DNA of 64,000 bases from NCBI RefSeq assembly GCF_014203275.1, contig NZ_JACHIP010000007.1, positions 62,001 to 126,000 on the forward strand. Direction: 5' to 3'. This document shows positions 16,905 to 25,724 of the stretch, piece after piece (positions within the stretch are counted from its first letter, which is position 1; every line of letters starts with the position of its first letter). The position numbers were made by a program, and so were the translations under genes. The DNA is from Granulicella aggregans (lineage in GTDB: Bacteria > Acidobacteriota > Terriglobia > Terriglobales > Acidobacteriaceae). The notes under the pieces were generated by a model. That model did not search any database. It was not told where the DNA came from and saw only the letters and a program-made list of their open reading frames with translations.

Positions 16905-18724
16905 TGCCCGCAGATCTGACACCGGACGATCTCGATCTTCAAACGCAGGAGCCCGGCGACATGAGCGCCTACACCGCCGACCCTGCCATGCTTGCCGACT
17001 TCATCGTCGAGGTCCGTGAGCACCTCAACTCCATCGAAGAAAAGATCCTCCACATCGAGAGCACCGGCGCGGACTCCGGCGACATCGACGCCGCCTTCCG
17101 AGCCTTCCATACGATCAAGGGACTAGCTGGCTTCCTCGAACTCTCCGACATTCAGCAGGTTGCGCATGAAGTAGAGACGCTCCTCGATCTCGGCCGCTCC
17201 GGAAAACTCTCTTCACTCTCCTCGATCGCCGATGCCGTCCTGCAATCGATGGACTTCATCCGCGGCGAGACCGACCGACTCGAGTTCGTAGCAACCTCTG
17301 ACGGATCCGCCCCCGGAGCTGCTAGGACTCTCGTATCAACAGACACGATCATTCAGAAGATTCGCGCCACTGTTTCCTCATCGCAGGAGAACAAGGAAGA
17401 AGATCAGCCGTCTGAAGTGGAAGATACGCCCTCCGCGCATGACGTCCCATTGTCCGAGACCCAGACCACTTCTGCGAAGAAAGAGTCCACCCGCAACTCT
17501 TCCATCCGCGTCGAGACCGCGAAGCTTGATCACCTGATGAACCTGATCGGCGAACTCGTCATCGCCCAGACTCTCGTCAGCCACAGCCCAAAGCTGCTTG
17601 GCCTACAGGACTCTCGCCTCACCGGCGACCTCGCGCTGCTCACCCGCGTCACCACGGAAGTCCAGCGCATCACCACCAGCATGCGCATGGTTCCCATCGG
17701 GACACAGTTTCACCGCACCGCGCGCCTCATCCGCGACCTCTCTCGCCAGGTCGGCAAGCAGATCTCCCTGTCCACCCTAGGCGAAGAGACCGAGCTCGAC
17801 AAGACCATAGCCGAAGAGCTCGCGGACCCCTTGCTACACATGGTCCGCAACTCCATCGATCACGGCATCGAGACACCCGAACAGCGCATCGCCGCCGGTA
17901 AGGATCCCTGTGCGTCTATCCGCCTCGCCGCCTATCACAACGCTGGCCAGATCGTGATCCAGGTCTCCGACGATGGGCGCGGCCTTGATCGCACTCGCAT
18001 CCTCGCGAAAGCAACGGAGCGAGGCCTCGTGCGGCCTGGAGCTCAGCTAACCGACACCGAAGTCTATCTCCTCATCTTCGAACCCGGCTTCTCCACCGCC
18101 GAGGCCGTCACTGGCCTCTCCGGTCGTGGCGTCGGGATGGATGTCGTCAAGAAGCACGTCGAAAAACTCCGCGGCCGCATCGACATCCAGTCCGAGCAAG
18201 GCAAAGGGGCCACGTTCTTCCTCCGCCTTCCACTCACGCTCGCCATCATCGAGGGCCTCGTCGTCTGCGTCGGAGACAACCGCTACATCGTCCCCATGTT
18301 CTCCATCCTCGAGATCCTGCGACCCGATGAGCCGTCCCTCTCGACCGTGCAAGGCAGAGGCGAGATGGCCACCGTGCGTGGCATCCTTCTGCCCATCGTG
18401 CGTTTGCACGAACGATTCAATCTCGCACTCAGCACACGGCAACTCACCGAAGGCATGTTGATTGTCTCGCAGAGCGATGGCAAACGTTTCTGCCTCTTCG
18501 TCGACGATGTGCTCGGCAAACAAGAGGTCGTCATCAAGACCCTCGGTACAACCTTCAAAGACGTCGCTGGTCTCGCGGGATGCGCTGTCCTTTCCGATGG
18601 CCGCGTAGGCCTCATCCTCGATGTCCACGCCATCTACCGCACCCCGCCCATACAAGCCTTCGCGCACTTACCCGTTCAAGCATCCGCGGCGTCTGCCGAT
18701 AACCACACCCAAGGGGTGGATTGA
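16901..18724 (+). CDS. cheA: Chemotaxis histidine kinase CheA
   Basis: A 607-residue kinase with the CheA order: P1/Hpt domain (phospho-accepting His70 in AFHTIKGLAGFLEL), a low-complexity linker of about 80 residues in place of a clear P2 domain, P3 dimerisation (KLDHLMNLIGELVIAQTLV), P4 ATPase (HMVRNSIDHGIETPEQR, SDDGRGLDR, GRGVGMDVVKKHVE) and a P5 CheW-like regulatory domain (IVPMFSILEILRP to the end). It phosphorylates the CheY encoded two bases downstream. The apparent lack of P2 may lower the rate or specificity of transfer. Start is the ATG overlapping the cheW stop; an adjacent second ATG is possible. Confidence 0.94.
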   Translation: MMPADLTPDDLDLQTQEPGDMSAYTADPAMLADFIVEVREHLNSIEEKILHIESTGADSGDIDAAFRAFHTIKGLAGFLELSDIQQVAHEVETLLDLGRSGKLSSLSSIADAVLQSMDFIRGETDRLEFVATSDGSAPGAARTLVSTDTIIQKIRATVSSSQENKEEDQPSEVEDTPSAHDVPLSETQTTSAKKESTRNSSIRVETAKLDHLMNLIGELVIAQTLVSHSPKLLGLQDSRLTGDLALLTRVTTEVQRITTSMRMVPIGTQFHRTARLIRDLSRQVGKQISLSTLGEETELDKTIAEELADPLLHMVRNSIDHGIETPEQRIAAGKDPCASIRLAAYHNAGQIVIQVSDDGRGLDRTRILAKATERGLVRPGAQLTDTEVYLLIFEPGFSTAEAVTGLSGRGVGMDVVKKHVEKLRGRIDIQSEQGKGATFFLRLPLTLAIIEGLVVCVGDNRYIVPMFSILEILRPDEPSLSTVQGRGEMATVRGILLPIVRLHERFNLALSTRQLTEGMLIVSQSDGKRFCLFVDDVLGKQEVVIKTLGTTFKDVAGLAGCAVLSDGRVGLILDVHAIYRTPPIQAFAHLPVQASAASADNHTQGVD

Positions 18725-18725
18725 G

Positions 18726-19103
18726 ATGAGGGATACCGTTCTGATCGTCGACGACTCGGCGATGATGCGAAAGATTGTGCTGCGCGCCCTCTCCGTCGCC
18801 GGCCTGGAGTTCAACTCCGTCCTCGAAGCCGCCGATGGCAATGAAGGCCTCGAAGTCCTCAAGGCGAACAAGGTTCAGCTCATCATGTGCGACATCAACA
18901 TGCCCGGCATGAACGGCCTGGAGATGCTGCGCGAGATGCGCTCCAAAGGCATCGGCGCAGGCATCCCCGTGGTCATGGTCACTACGGAGAGCTCCGCCGA
19001 ACGCGTACGCGAGGCCGTCGCCGCCGGTGCCAGCGGATACATTCGCAAACCCTTCTCGCCGGAACAGGTCAAGCTGAAGGTCATCCCTCTACTCGCCGCT
19101 TAG
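18726..19103 (+). CDS. cheY: Chemotaxis response regulator, CheY type
   Basis: A 125-residue stand-alone receiver domain. The acidic pocket is Asp9-Asp10 (VLIVDDS), the phosphorylation site is Asp56 (MCDINMPGMNG), the switch Thr is in VMVTTES and the conserved Lys is in IRKPFSPEQ. The ATG at 18726 starts one base after the cheA stop; a longer frame from inside cheA exists but would add an unrelated tail. It should accept phosphate from CheA and lose it through the CheX-like protein downstream. Its final target, flagellum or pili, is not visible here. Confidence 0.93.
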   Translation: MRDTVLIVDDSAMMRKIVLRALSVAGLEFNSVLEAADGNEGLEVLKANKVQLIMCDINMPGMNGLEMLREMRSKGIGAGIPVVMVTTESSAERVREAVAAGASGYIRKPFSPEQVKLKVIPLLAA

Positions 19104-19133
19104 ACTTATAAGAACGCCGTTGAGGAAGCTCTG

Positions 19134-19658
19134 ATGACGCGACCCGAACCCGCCGTACCGGCCACGGAACTCTTCAGTCACGACAACCTTCTGCGGATGG
19201 ACGAGACGGTGAAAGAGGTTTTCGGCACCATGCTGGGCATGGACGTTGCCACTCGCCCATGCCCACTCTGCGAGGAAGACTGCGTCCACGGCCCGCACAC
19301 CGCGCACATCGGATTTGAAGGCGTCATCTCCGGCCACTGCGAGATCCATCTCAGCCGCAACGCCTCCGCAGCCATTGCCAGCGCGATGCTCGGCGGCGTT
19401 GAAGTCGACTCCCAAAGCGATGCCGTGTGCGATGCCGTAGGCGAGCTCTGCAACATGCTCGCCGGCGGCTGGAAAGACCGGCTCCCCAGCCTCTCTGCGG
19501 AATGCCACATCACCGTTCCGGTCAGGAGCTGCGACCTTCATAAGCATGACCCCGGCACCGAACCTTTGCCCGCCACAGCGGAACTTCAGGTTAGCCATCG
19601 CTCCTACACCTTCGGCGGCCATCATTTGCTCGAACTCACGCTGGCGCGAGCACGCTAG
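19134..19658 (+). CDS. cheX: CheX-like phospho-CheY phosphatase, cysteine-rich
   Basis: A 174-residue CheC/CheX/FliY-family protein. The active-site helix with the ExxN motif is seen in CDAVGELCNMLAGGWK, where Glu and Asn would remove phosphate from CheY-P. There is one such motif, as in CheX. The protein holds unusually many cysteines, including RPCPLCEEDC near residues 41-50 and others at GHCEI, ECHIT and SCDLH. This could form a metal or redox site, which is not typical of the family. A GAGGAAG ribosome site precedes the ATG, and the gene closes the cheW-A-Y-X unit. Confidence 0.82.
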   Translation: MTRPEPAVPATELFSHDNLLRMDETVKEVFGTMLGMDVATRPCPLCEEDCVHGPHTAHIGFEGVISGHCEIHLSRNASAAIASAMLGGVEVDSQSDAVCDAVGELCNMLAGGWKDRLPSLSAECHITVPVRSCDLHKHDPGTEPLPATAELQVSHRSYTFGGHHLLELTLARAR

Positions 19659-19672
19659 CCGAATCCCTCGAC

Positions 19673-20950
19673 CTAGCGCAGATAGATCACGCCACCCTTC
19701 ATCACAAACTTCACCGACTTCGTCACCGCGATATCCTTCATCGGATTACCCGGCACGGCGATAATGTCCGCGAAGTAGCCAGCCTTCAACTGACCAATCT
19801 CCGCATCCCACCCCAACAACTTCGCGCCATTCAAAACATCCGCCTGCAACACCGCCAGTGGAGCCATCCCATACTGCACCATCAGCTCAAGCTCTCGCGC
19901 CTGCGTTCCGTGCGGAAACGGCCCGACATCGCTGCCCACCGCCATCGGCACACCCGCGGCAAGCTGCTTCTTGAACTCCTCCGCATGAATCGCCTGCAGC
20001 TTGCGTTCTCTCACTGCTCCCTCAGGCGTGGAAGCATGATCCGCGAAGTACTCCGTGATGGTGAAGGTCGGCACCGCGTAGATGCCCCTGACCTTCATCG
20101 CCGCCATGGTCGCGTCGCTCAATTGGTACGCATGGTCGACCGAAACAACGCCCGCCGCCACCGCATATCCCGTCCCCGGCTCGCCCGTCGCATGAACCGC
20201 AACGTGCGTTCCCTGCCGCGCCGTCTCGCTGATCGCCGCCTCAAGCTGAGCCGTCGTGTACTGATACGGCGTATGAAACTTCCCGCCTGAGTCTGAGTCC
20301 TTGCCCGTCTCGTAGATCTTGATGAAGTCCGCGCCACCCTTCAGCTCTTCACGAATCACGCGCACCAGGTCATCCGCAGAATCGGCATACGTCGCGTTCG
20401 ACATCACCTTCTGCTCCGGGTTGAACCCGATCGCATCTTCATGCCCACCTGTGATGCTGATCGCATTCCCGCTCACTCGCATCCGCGGCCCCGGAATCAT
20501 CCCCGAGTTAATCGCGTCGCGCACAGCCGAGTCCGCTGAACCAGCGCCCTCTGTGCCCATATCGCGCTCCGCCGTGAAACCCGCCATCAGGTCAGCCTTC
20601 GCGGCGCTCGCGGCGATCAAAGTCCGCTTAGGAACGCTCTCCTCCACTGTTTGCAAATCTTCGTCGCCGGGATGCAGGAAGAGATGAACATGCGCATCGA
20701 TCAACCCTGGCATCAGCGTCTCGTCGCCCAGGTCGATCACCTCGGCTCCATCCGGCCGCGCCACCTTCATGCCAACCTCAACGATCCTGTCGCCCCGCAC
20801 CAGGATCTCGCCCGGAGTCGTGACCGTTCCAGTTGCAACATCCAGCAAACGCGCCGCATGGAGCACCACCACCTGCTTCGGCTCAGCAAGCTGCGCATAA
20901 GAGCTTGCCCCGATAAGACCGAAAGCCATCACCGTAAAAACTGTCTTCAT
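19673..20950 (-). CDS. Secreted amidohydrolase (imidazolonepropionase-like)
   Basis: A metal-dependent amidohydrolase with a signal peptide (MKTVFTVMAFGLIGASSYAQ). The TIM-barrel metal ligands are recognisable: DAHVHLFL (HxH), the Lys in DFIKIYETGK, the His in VAVHATGEPG, SVDHAYQL and the Asp in GSDVGPFP. The composite N-terminal strand (LHAARLLDVATGTV...ILVRGDRIVEVG) and C-terminal KAGYFADIIAVPGNPMKDI are standard. Relatives act on dipeptides or other small amides in the periplasm; the substrate here is unknown. The ATG at 20950 is preferred over an upstream one at 20980 because the signal peptide begins there. Confidence 0.87.
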   Translation of the reverse strand: MKTVFTVMAFGLIGASSYAQLAEPKQVVVLHAARLLDVATGTVTTPGEILVRGDRIVEVGMKVARPDGAEVIDLGDETLMPGLIDAHVHLFLHPGDEDLQTVEESVPKRTLIAASAAKADLMAGFTAERDMGTEGAGSADSAVRDAINSGMIPGPRMRVSGNAISITGGHEDAIGFNPEQKVMSNATYADSADDLVRVIREELKGGADFIKIYETGKDSDSGGKFHTPYQYTTAQLEAAISETARQGTHVAVHATGEPGTGYAVAAGVVSVDHAYQLSDATMAAMKVRGIYAVPTFTITEYFADHASTPEGAVRERKLQAIHAEEFKKQLAAGVPMAVGSDVGPFPHGTQARELELMVQYGMAPLAVLQADVLNGAKLLGWDAEIGQLKAGYFADIIAVPGNPMKDIAVTKSVKFVMKGGVIYLR

Positions 20951-20974
20951 ATCTGTCCCAACCCCCAATAGATA

Positions 20975-21015
20975 CGTCATCTCGACCGAGCGAAGCGAAG
21001 AAACCCCGCGTTTCG
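20975..21015. repeat. Dispersed repeat unit (GTCATCTCGACCGAGCGAAG type)
   Basis: The stretch ACGTCATCTCGACCGAGCG, followed by AAGCGAAGAAACCCCGCG, fills the gap between the amidohydrolase and the metallo-hydrolase. It shares the GTCAT...GAGCG...GAAG frame with units near 11.7, 46.9 and 58.7 kb. Confidence 0.5.
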
Positions 21016-21026
21016 CTTTTGATCCC

Positions 21027-21962
21027 TTACTTCACCGGATGCCAATCCAGCCGCTTCCCTGTCAGGCTCTGATACACCATCGCCACAAACCCATCCCCAT
21101 CCACCCGATTCGTCGCATCCTGCGCATCAAACTCTTTTGTCGGATGGCTCGCCATGATCTCTTCCAGCGTCTTGCCCGAAGCGACACCCGCAGCCACCCG
21201 ATCGCGGACCGTCTGGATCATCTCGCGATACGCCCGTAGTTGCTGCTTCGTCGCCACCGGCCCATGCCCCGGAACTACCTGCGTCTTGTCGTCGATCGTC
21301 GCGAGCACCTCGTCGATTACCGGCAGATATCCGTCCACCTTCCCGCCTACTCCAACATCGATATACGGAAAGAGATTGTTCACGAAGATGTCTCCCATGT
21401 GCACCACGTTCGCTTTGTGGAAGTACACAATCGTATCGCCATCCGTGTGCGATGGCTGATTGTGAAACAGCGTGACCTCTTCGCCATTGAACTCCAGCGT
21501 CAACCGGCGATCGTACGTCAACGTCGGCAACTCGGCCGCTGGCGACGGAGGCGTCGTGCTTCCCCAGAATGCGCTATGCAGCGTCTCCGTCATCCGCTTG
21601 CGGCAGTTCTCCTGCGCGATCACCACGGCACCATCTTTCGCGAACGCGCCGTTCCCGCCGCTGTGGTCGGAGTGATAGTGCGTATCGATCACATACCGCA
21701 CCGGCGCCATGCCCATCTCATGCAGCGCCGCTTTCAGCTTCGGCGCAACCTCCGCGAACGACGGGTCGACCAGCAGCGCGCCATCGATCCCGATGGAAGC
21801 GACCGTGTTCCCTCCCGACCCATGAAGCAGGTAGAGATTCGGCGCAAGCTCCCGCGAATCCATCTTGAGGTTCGCCCAGTCGGTCGAGAATCCATCAGCT
21901 ACGCGCACCTGCGCGCACGCCGGAACCGCAAACAGCAGAGCCGCGAGAAGAAGATTTTTCAT
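21027..21962 (-). CDS. Secreted metallo-beta-lactamase-fold hydrolase
   Basis: A 311-residue MBL-fold protein with a signal peptide (LLLAALLFAVPACAQ). The zinc-binding motif is THYHSDHSGGNG (HxHxDH), followed by NQPSHTDGDTIVYF (third His), HMGDIFVN (Asp) and VVPGHGPV (last His). The HxHxDH set with a GHG end is common to hydrolytic members such as glyoxalase II-like and quinoprotein-relay-type MBL proteins. It does not by itself indicate antibiotic resistance. It lies between a secreted amidohydrolase and metX, all on the minus strand, with no evident joint pathway. Confidence 0.87.
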   Translation of the reverse strand: MKNLLLAALLFAVPACAQVRVADGFSTDWANLKMDSRELAPNLYLLHGSGGNTVASIGIDGALLVDPSFAEVAPKLKAALHEMGMAPVRYVIDTHYHSDHSGGNGAFAKDGAVVIAQENCRKRMTETLHSAFWGSTTPPSPAAELPTLTYDRRLTLEFNGEEVTLFHNQPSHTDGDTIVYFHKANVVHMGDIFVNNLFPYIDVGVGGKVDGYLPVIDEVLATIDDKTQVVPGHGPVATKQQLRAYREMIQTVRDRVAAGVASGKTLEEIMASHPTKEFDAQDATNRVDGDGFVAMVYQSLTGKRLDWHPVK

Positions 21963-21987
21963 CGTGCAAGCAGAATACAGTGAAGCG

Positions 21988-23094
21988 CTACTCGAACACC
22001 GGCGTTAGCAGCCGCACCAGTTGCTCCGGCTCCGCCAGAAAGGCATCGTGCCCATGCACCGACGCCATCTCGCGATAGTCGCACCGTGCACCAGCTGCAC
22101 GGATAATCGCCGCCATCGAACGTATATCCTCTGGCGGAAACAGCCAGTCCGTCGAGATGCCAACCAGCGTCAAGTGGGCCGTGATCCTGCTATAAGCGAC
22201 AAACGGCGACTCATGCCCGCGCACCGGATCGAAGGTATCCATCGTCCGAGTAATCGCGATGTAAGAGTTCGCATCGAACCGGGGGTTGAATTTTTCACCC
22301 TGATGGTCGAGATACCCCGCCACATCGAACCGTCCGTTCTGCCCGGCTGATGTCGAGATCCAGGGATTCTCCTCGCCGTGTCTATTTGGCTTGCGGTTGA
22401 ACCTCTGCTCAAACAGCGGCACCGACTTATAGCTGATGATCCCCAACGCCCGCGCCAGCGCCAGCCCGCCCTCTGGCTGAGGCCCGTCGCCGTAGTAGCC
22501 GCCCTTCCACGCCGGGTCGAGCATGATCGCCTGCCGCTGCAGATGATTCAGCCCCAGCCCCATAGCCCCCAGCGGAGCGACGCCAATGCTGATCGCCCTG
22601 GCCACACGCTCCGGAAACAGGATCGCCCACTCCAGCACCTGCATCCCGCCAATCGACGCGCCAATCGCAAGCTTCAGGCGGGCTATGCCTAACGACTCGA
22701 TCAGCTTCGCTTCGACTCGCACCATGTCGCGGATGTTGATCAGCGGAAACGTCGGCCCGTACACCTCGCCCGTCGCCGGGTCGATCGACTGCGGCCCGGT
22801 CGACCCGTAGCAAGAGCCAAAGATATTGATCCCAATCACGCAGTCACGCTCAAGATCGAGCAGACCTCCAGGCAGAAAAAGCTGCGGCCACCACTCGGCC
22901 ACCTGTGCCGAGCCCGACAGCGCATGGCACACCAGCACCGCGTTATCCCGAGCAGCATTCAGCCGCCCGTACACCGCATAGTGCAGCGTCGGGTTCACAA
23001 GCTCTTCGCCACTCTCCAGTGGGAGGACTTCGTGCAACACGAAGTCCCCCTCGAAGCTCGGCTTAGGTATTTCAAAGTTAGAACCGCTCGTCAT
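21988..23094 (-). CDS. metX: Homoserine O-acetyltransferase
   Basis: MetX transfers acetyl from acetyl-CoA to L-homoserine, the committed step of the transsulfhydrylation route to methionine. The 368-residue alpha/beta-hydrolase has NAVLVCHALSGSAQV, GSCYGSTGPQSIDPATG and the nucleophile Ser147 in GASIGGMQVLEW. The catalytic Asp is in the STDWLFPPEDI segment and the His in SVHGHDAFLAE near the C-terminus. Substrate choice (acetyl or succinyl) cannot be settled by eye. Its start overlaps the metY stop by four bases, giving a coupled metY-metX pair. Confidence 0.92.
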   Translation of the reverse strand: MTSGSNFEIPKPSFEGDFVLHEVLPLESGEELVNPTLHYAVYGRLNAARDNAVLVCHALSGSAQVAEWWPQLFLPGGLLDLERDCVIGINIFGSCYGSTGPQSIDPATGEVYGPTFPLINIRDMVRVEAKLIESLGIARLKLAIGASIGGMQVLEWAILFPERVARAISIGVAPLGAMGLGLNHLQRQAIMLDPAWKGGYYGDGPQPEGGLALARALGIISYKSVPLFEQRFNRKPNRHGEENPWISTSAGQNGRFDVAGYLDHQGEKFNPRFDANSYIAITRTMDTFDPVRGHESPFVAYSRITAHLTLVGISTDWLFPPEDIRSMAAIIRAAGARCDYREMASVHGHDAFLAEPEQLVRLLTPVFE

Positions 23095-24422
23095 TTTGCC
23101 GCGAGTTCCAGTTCCTTCTCCGACGCCGCACTGTTCGCCGCCGCAATCGCCTGGTCGAGGTCCGCAATAATGTCGCGAACATCCTCAATCCCGATCGAGA
23201 GCCGCACCAGCTCCGGCACCACGCCGGTCGCCGCCTGCTCTTCGACCGTAAGCTGCGAGTGCGTCGTCGAAGCCGGGTGAATCACCAGCGACTTGGCGTC
23301 GCCAATGTTCGCCACATGCGAGAAGAGCTTCAACGCGTTGATCACCTTCTTGCCCGCCTCGTAGCCGCCCTTGATTCCGAAGGTCACAAGAGCGCTCTGT
23401 CCATCGGGCAGATACTTCTTCGAGCGCTCGTAAAACTTGCTCGACTCAAGCCCCGGATAGTTCACCCAGGCAACACCCTCGTGCCCTTCAAGATGCTTCG
23501 CCACCGCCAACGCGTTCTGCGAGTGCCGCTCCATCCGCAGATGCAGCGTCTCCGCGCCCTGCAGCAGCAGGAACGAGCTGAACGGCGACATCGCCGCTCC
23601 GGTGTCGCGCAGCCCCTGCACCCGCGCCTTCAGGATGAACGCCAGCGGCCCGAACGCATCCGCGTACACCAGCCCGTGATACGAAGGATCACCTTCAGTA
23701 AACTCGGTGAACCGCCCCGAAGCCTTCCAATCGAACTTGCCCGCATCGACGATCACGCCGCCAATAGTCGTCCCATGCCCACCAATAAACTTCGTCGCGG
23801 AGTTGATCACAATGTCCGCGCCCCATTCGATCGGGCGCACCAGCGCGGGCGACGCCGACGTATTGTCGATCACCAGAGGCAGCCCATGCTCATGCGCAAT
23901 CGCGGCCAGCTTCTCGATGTCCACGACGTCCAGCTTCGGATTGCCGAGCGTCTCGGTATAGATCGCCTTCGTCTTCGAGTTGATCGCCGCGCGCAGCCCC
24001 TCAAAATCATCGGCATCCACAAAGCGCACCGTGATGCCCTGCCGCGGTAGCGTGTAGTGGAAGAGGTTGTACGTCCCGCCATACAGCGATGTAGTCGAAA
24101 CAATCTCATCGCCCGCGCTCGCCAGCGTCTGGATCACCAGCGTCTCCGCAGCCTGCCCCGAAGCCGTCGCCAGGCCCGCGACACCACCCTCAAGCGCGGC
24201 AATCCGCTTCTCAAAGACGTCGGTCGTCGGGTTCATCAGCCGCGTGTAGATGTTGCCAAACTCCTGTAACCCGAAGAGTCGCGCCGCATGGTCGGAGTCA
24301 TCGAAGAGATAGGATGTCGTTTGATAGATCGGTACAGCCCGAGCGTGGGTCGCGCTATCCGCCACCTGACCACCATGAACCGCTAACGTCGCAAACTGCT
24401 GCTTGGGTGTTTCCTCTGCCAT
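23091..24422 (-). CDS. metY: O-acetylhomoserine sulfhydrylase
   Basis: This PLP enzyme joins O-acetylhomoserine and sulfide to give homocysteine, directly using the product of metX, encoded next on the same strand. The 443-residue length and motifs fit the Cys/Met-metabolism PLP family, MetY branch: THARAVPIYQTTSY, YTRLMNPTTDVFEKRIAALEGG, VIDNTSASPALVRPIEWGADI and the PLP lysine in NSATKFIGGHG. In this branch TIGG follows GHGT. Direct sulfhydrylation is thus the expected methionine route. No SAM-riboswitch core is recognisable in the leader. Confidence 0.94.
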   Translation of the reverse strand: MAEETPKQQFATLAVHGGQVADSATHARAVPIYQTTSYLFDDSDHAARLFGLQEFGNIYTRLMNPTTDVFEKRIAALEGGVAGLATASGQAAETLVIQTLASAGDEIVSTTSLYGGTYNLFHYTLPRQGITVRFVDADDFEGLRAAINSKTKAIYTETLGNPKLDVVDIEKLAAIAHEHGLPLVIDNTSASPALVRPIEWGADIVINSATKFIGGHGTTIGGVIVDAGKFDWKASGRFTEFTEGDPSYHGLVYADAFGPLAFILKARVQGLRDTGAAMSPFSSFLLLQGAETLHLRMERHSQNALAVAKHLEGHEGVAWVNYPGLESSKFYERSKKYLPDGQSALVTFGIKGGYEAGKKVINALKLFSHVANIGDAKSLVIHPASTTHSQLTVEEQAATGVVPELVRLSIGIEDVRDIIADLDQAIAAANSAASEKELELAAK

Positions 24423-24851
24423 AAGCCGCTCCTCATCTCCATTCAGTTATGAATCATGATCTTGTGCCGCGTGGATAGTGCGTCGACTCTATCTTGCGTG
24501 TCTCAACTAAGACAGAAATCTACCGGGAAAATGAATGGCCCACCATCCTCTGGGATCGTGGGCCGCCTGGAAACTTCGTCGTCTGCCTCTAGCGCATTCG
24601 ACCATTCCGGCGTTCGCCCACAGGGCCACAACACATGCACATGCGCATGTTCTTCGGCCCAAAGAAAGCGATGCTGGAAGTCATCGGAGAAGTATGCTCC
24701 GGAATGTCGCCCGAATGCAACTCACGCTAAATGGTTATCCGCTATTTATGTCGGCTTCACACTTCCGTCGGTCACCCGGCTCACAAATGGCATCAAACCC
24801 TATGTCTCGTCGCTCCATGTTGCTGTAAGTCACGAAGACAATGGAGGTTCC
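24423..24851. other. 429-bp gap upstream of metY with a nested hairpin and a possible gene remnant
   Basis: Between metY and the divergent glycine-zipper gene I see no intact gene. Positions 24537-24564 form a nested hairpin: GGCCCAC/GTGGGCC outside and ATCC/GGAT inside. On the minus strand a frame from about 24715 to a stop at 24503 encodes about 70 residues including GAYFSDDFQHRFLWAEEH. It has natural-looking codon use but no plausible start, because a TGA lies immediately upstream. It could be a decayed gene tail. The metY leader has no recognisable riboswitch. Confidence 0.4.
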
Positions 24852-25211
24852 ATGCTCAAACTCGAAACTTTACGTTACGCCGCTCCCCTAATGCTGGCGG
24901 CAACGACTCTTACAGCCACCGCCCAGCATCACCATAACGACGACTTCTATCGCGGCGTTCACAATGGAGGTCGCGGCGGCTACTACGATCGTGGCCACGA
25001 TCATCACTACGACGATCGGTACGATCGCAATCGCGGCGGTATCGGCCCCGGCAAAGGTGCCCTCATCGGAGCAGGCGGCGGTGCAGTCCTCGGCGCTCTG
25101 CTTGGCGGCGGCGTGAAGGGCACCATCATCGGCGGAGCAGCCGGGGCAGGCATCGGCGCAATCGCAGGACAGGCCGCTCAGAACCACCGCGACCGTGGCT
25201 ACTACCGCTAA
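24852..25211 (+). CDS. Small secreted glycine-zipper protein
   Basis: A 119-residue exported protein: signal peptide (RYAAPLMLAATTLTATAQ), a His/Asp/Tyr/Arg-rich segment (YYDRGHDHHYDDRYDRNRGG), then a glycine-zipper block (GALIGAGGGAVLGALLGGG, repeated as TIIGGAAGAGIGAIAGQAA). Glycine zippers insert in or pack against membranes, and related small proteins occur in bacterial outer membranes. The His/Asp-rich part may bind metal. An ATGGAGG ribosome site precedes the ATG at 24852; a longer frame reading through from 24456 has unlikely composition and is rejected. Function unknown. Confidence 0.83.
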   Translation: MLKLETLRYAAPLMLAATTLTATAQHHHNDDFYRGVHNGGRGGYYDRGHDHHYDDRYDRNRGGIGPGKGALIGAGGGAVLGALLGGGVKGTIIGGAAGAGIGAIAGQAAQNHRDRGYYR

Positions 25212-25259
25212 ATCCTCGCCTCACGTCCTAAACCGACATTCACTTCAGAAAGGCTCGAA

Positions 25260-25688
25260 ATGAAATTCAGCGCAGCGCTCCGGACATCTGCTCTCATCCT
25301 TGGACTGGCAGCATCCACCCTCGCCACACCCTCGTTCGCTCAGACTCCAGCCGCATCGACCGACACCGCCGCCAGCCCATGGACCACGGAGCAACTCCTC
25401 ACCAGCACCGTTCACGATGCCTGGGTCCTTAGCGGCAAAGATGAGAACAAGTTCTTCGACATGGTCAAGGTACTCATCGAGATGTCTGAGCAGAAACGCG
25501 GCATCGATCTGCCCGACTCTGTCGAAACCGGCACACGTCTTGGCAACAACATCAAGCGCCTCGCCAAGCTCGACACCGACCAGCTTCTCTATGCCGTAGT
25601 CGACAAGGCCGTCATGCAGGCCGCCCACTCAAAGCCCGTACCCGCGGGCACTCGCTCGAAGGCCGCAGCCGCGCCGGCTCAGCAATAA
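25260..25688 (+). CDS. Small secreted protein of unknown function
   Basis: A 142-residue protein with a clear signal peptide (LILGLAASTLATPSFAQ, cut after FAQ). The mature part is helical and charged, with a repeating pattern around WTTEQLLTSTVHDAWVLSGKDENKFFDMVKVLIEMS, and ends in an Ala/Lys-rich tail. No family is recognised. It starts 48 bp after the glycine-zipper gene on the same strand, and both are small envelope proteins, so they may be co-transcribed. AGAAAGG lies ahead of the ATG. Confidence 0.8.
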   Translation: MKFSAALRTSALILGLAASTLATPSFAQTPAASTDTAASPWTTEQLLTSTVHDAWVLSGKDENKFFDMVKVLIEMSEQKRGIDLPDSVETGTRLGNNIKRLAKLDTDQLLYAVVDKAVMQAAHSKPVPAGTRSKAAAAPAQQ

Positions 25689-25724
25689 ACTCTTCGCTTG
25701 AACGCTACGGACGAGGGTCCAAAC

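Noticed and set aside
21027..21962. Metallo-beta-lactamase resistance gene
   Set aside because: HxHxDH and the other zinc ligands are shared by many non-lactamase hydrolases, and nothing in the sequence points to beta-lactam cleavage.
24423..24560. SAM-type riboswitch ahead of metY
   Set aside because: The conserved core of SAM-I or SAM-II is not recognisable in the leader, so no known riboswitch is called.
24456..24851. N-terminal extension of the glycine-zipper gene
   Set aside because: Ser/Cys-rich, lacks a ribosome site, and would put the signal peptide in the middle of the protein.
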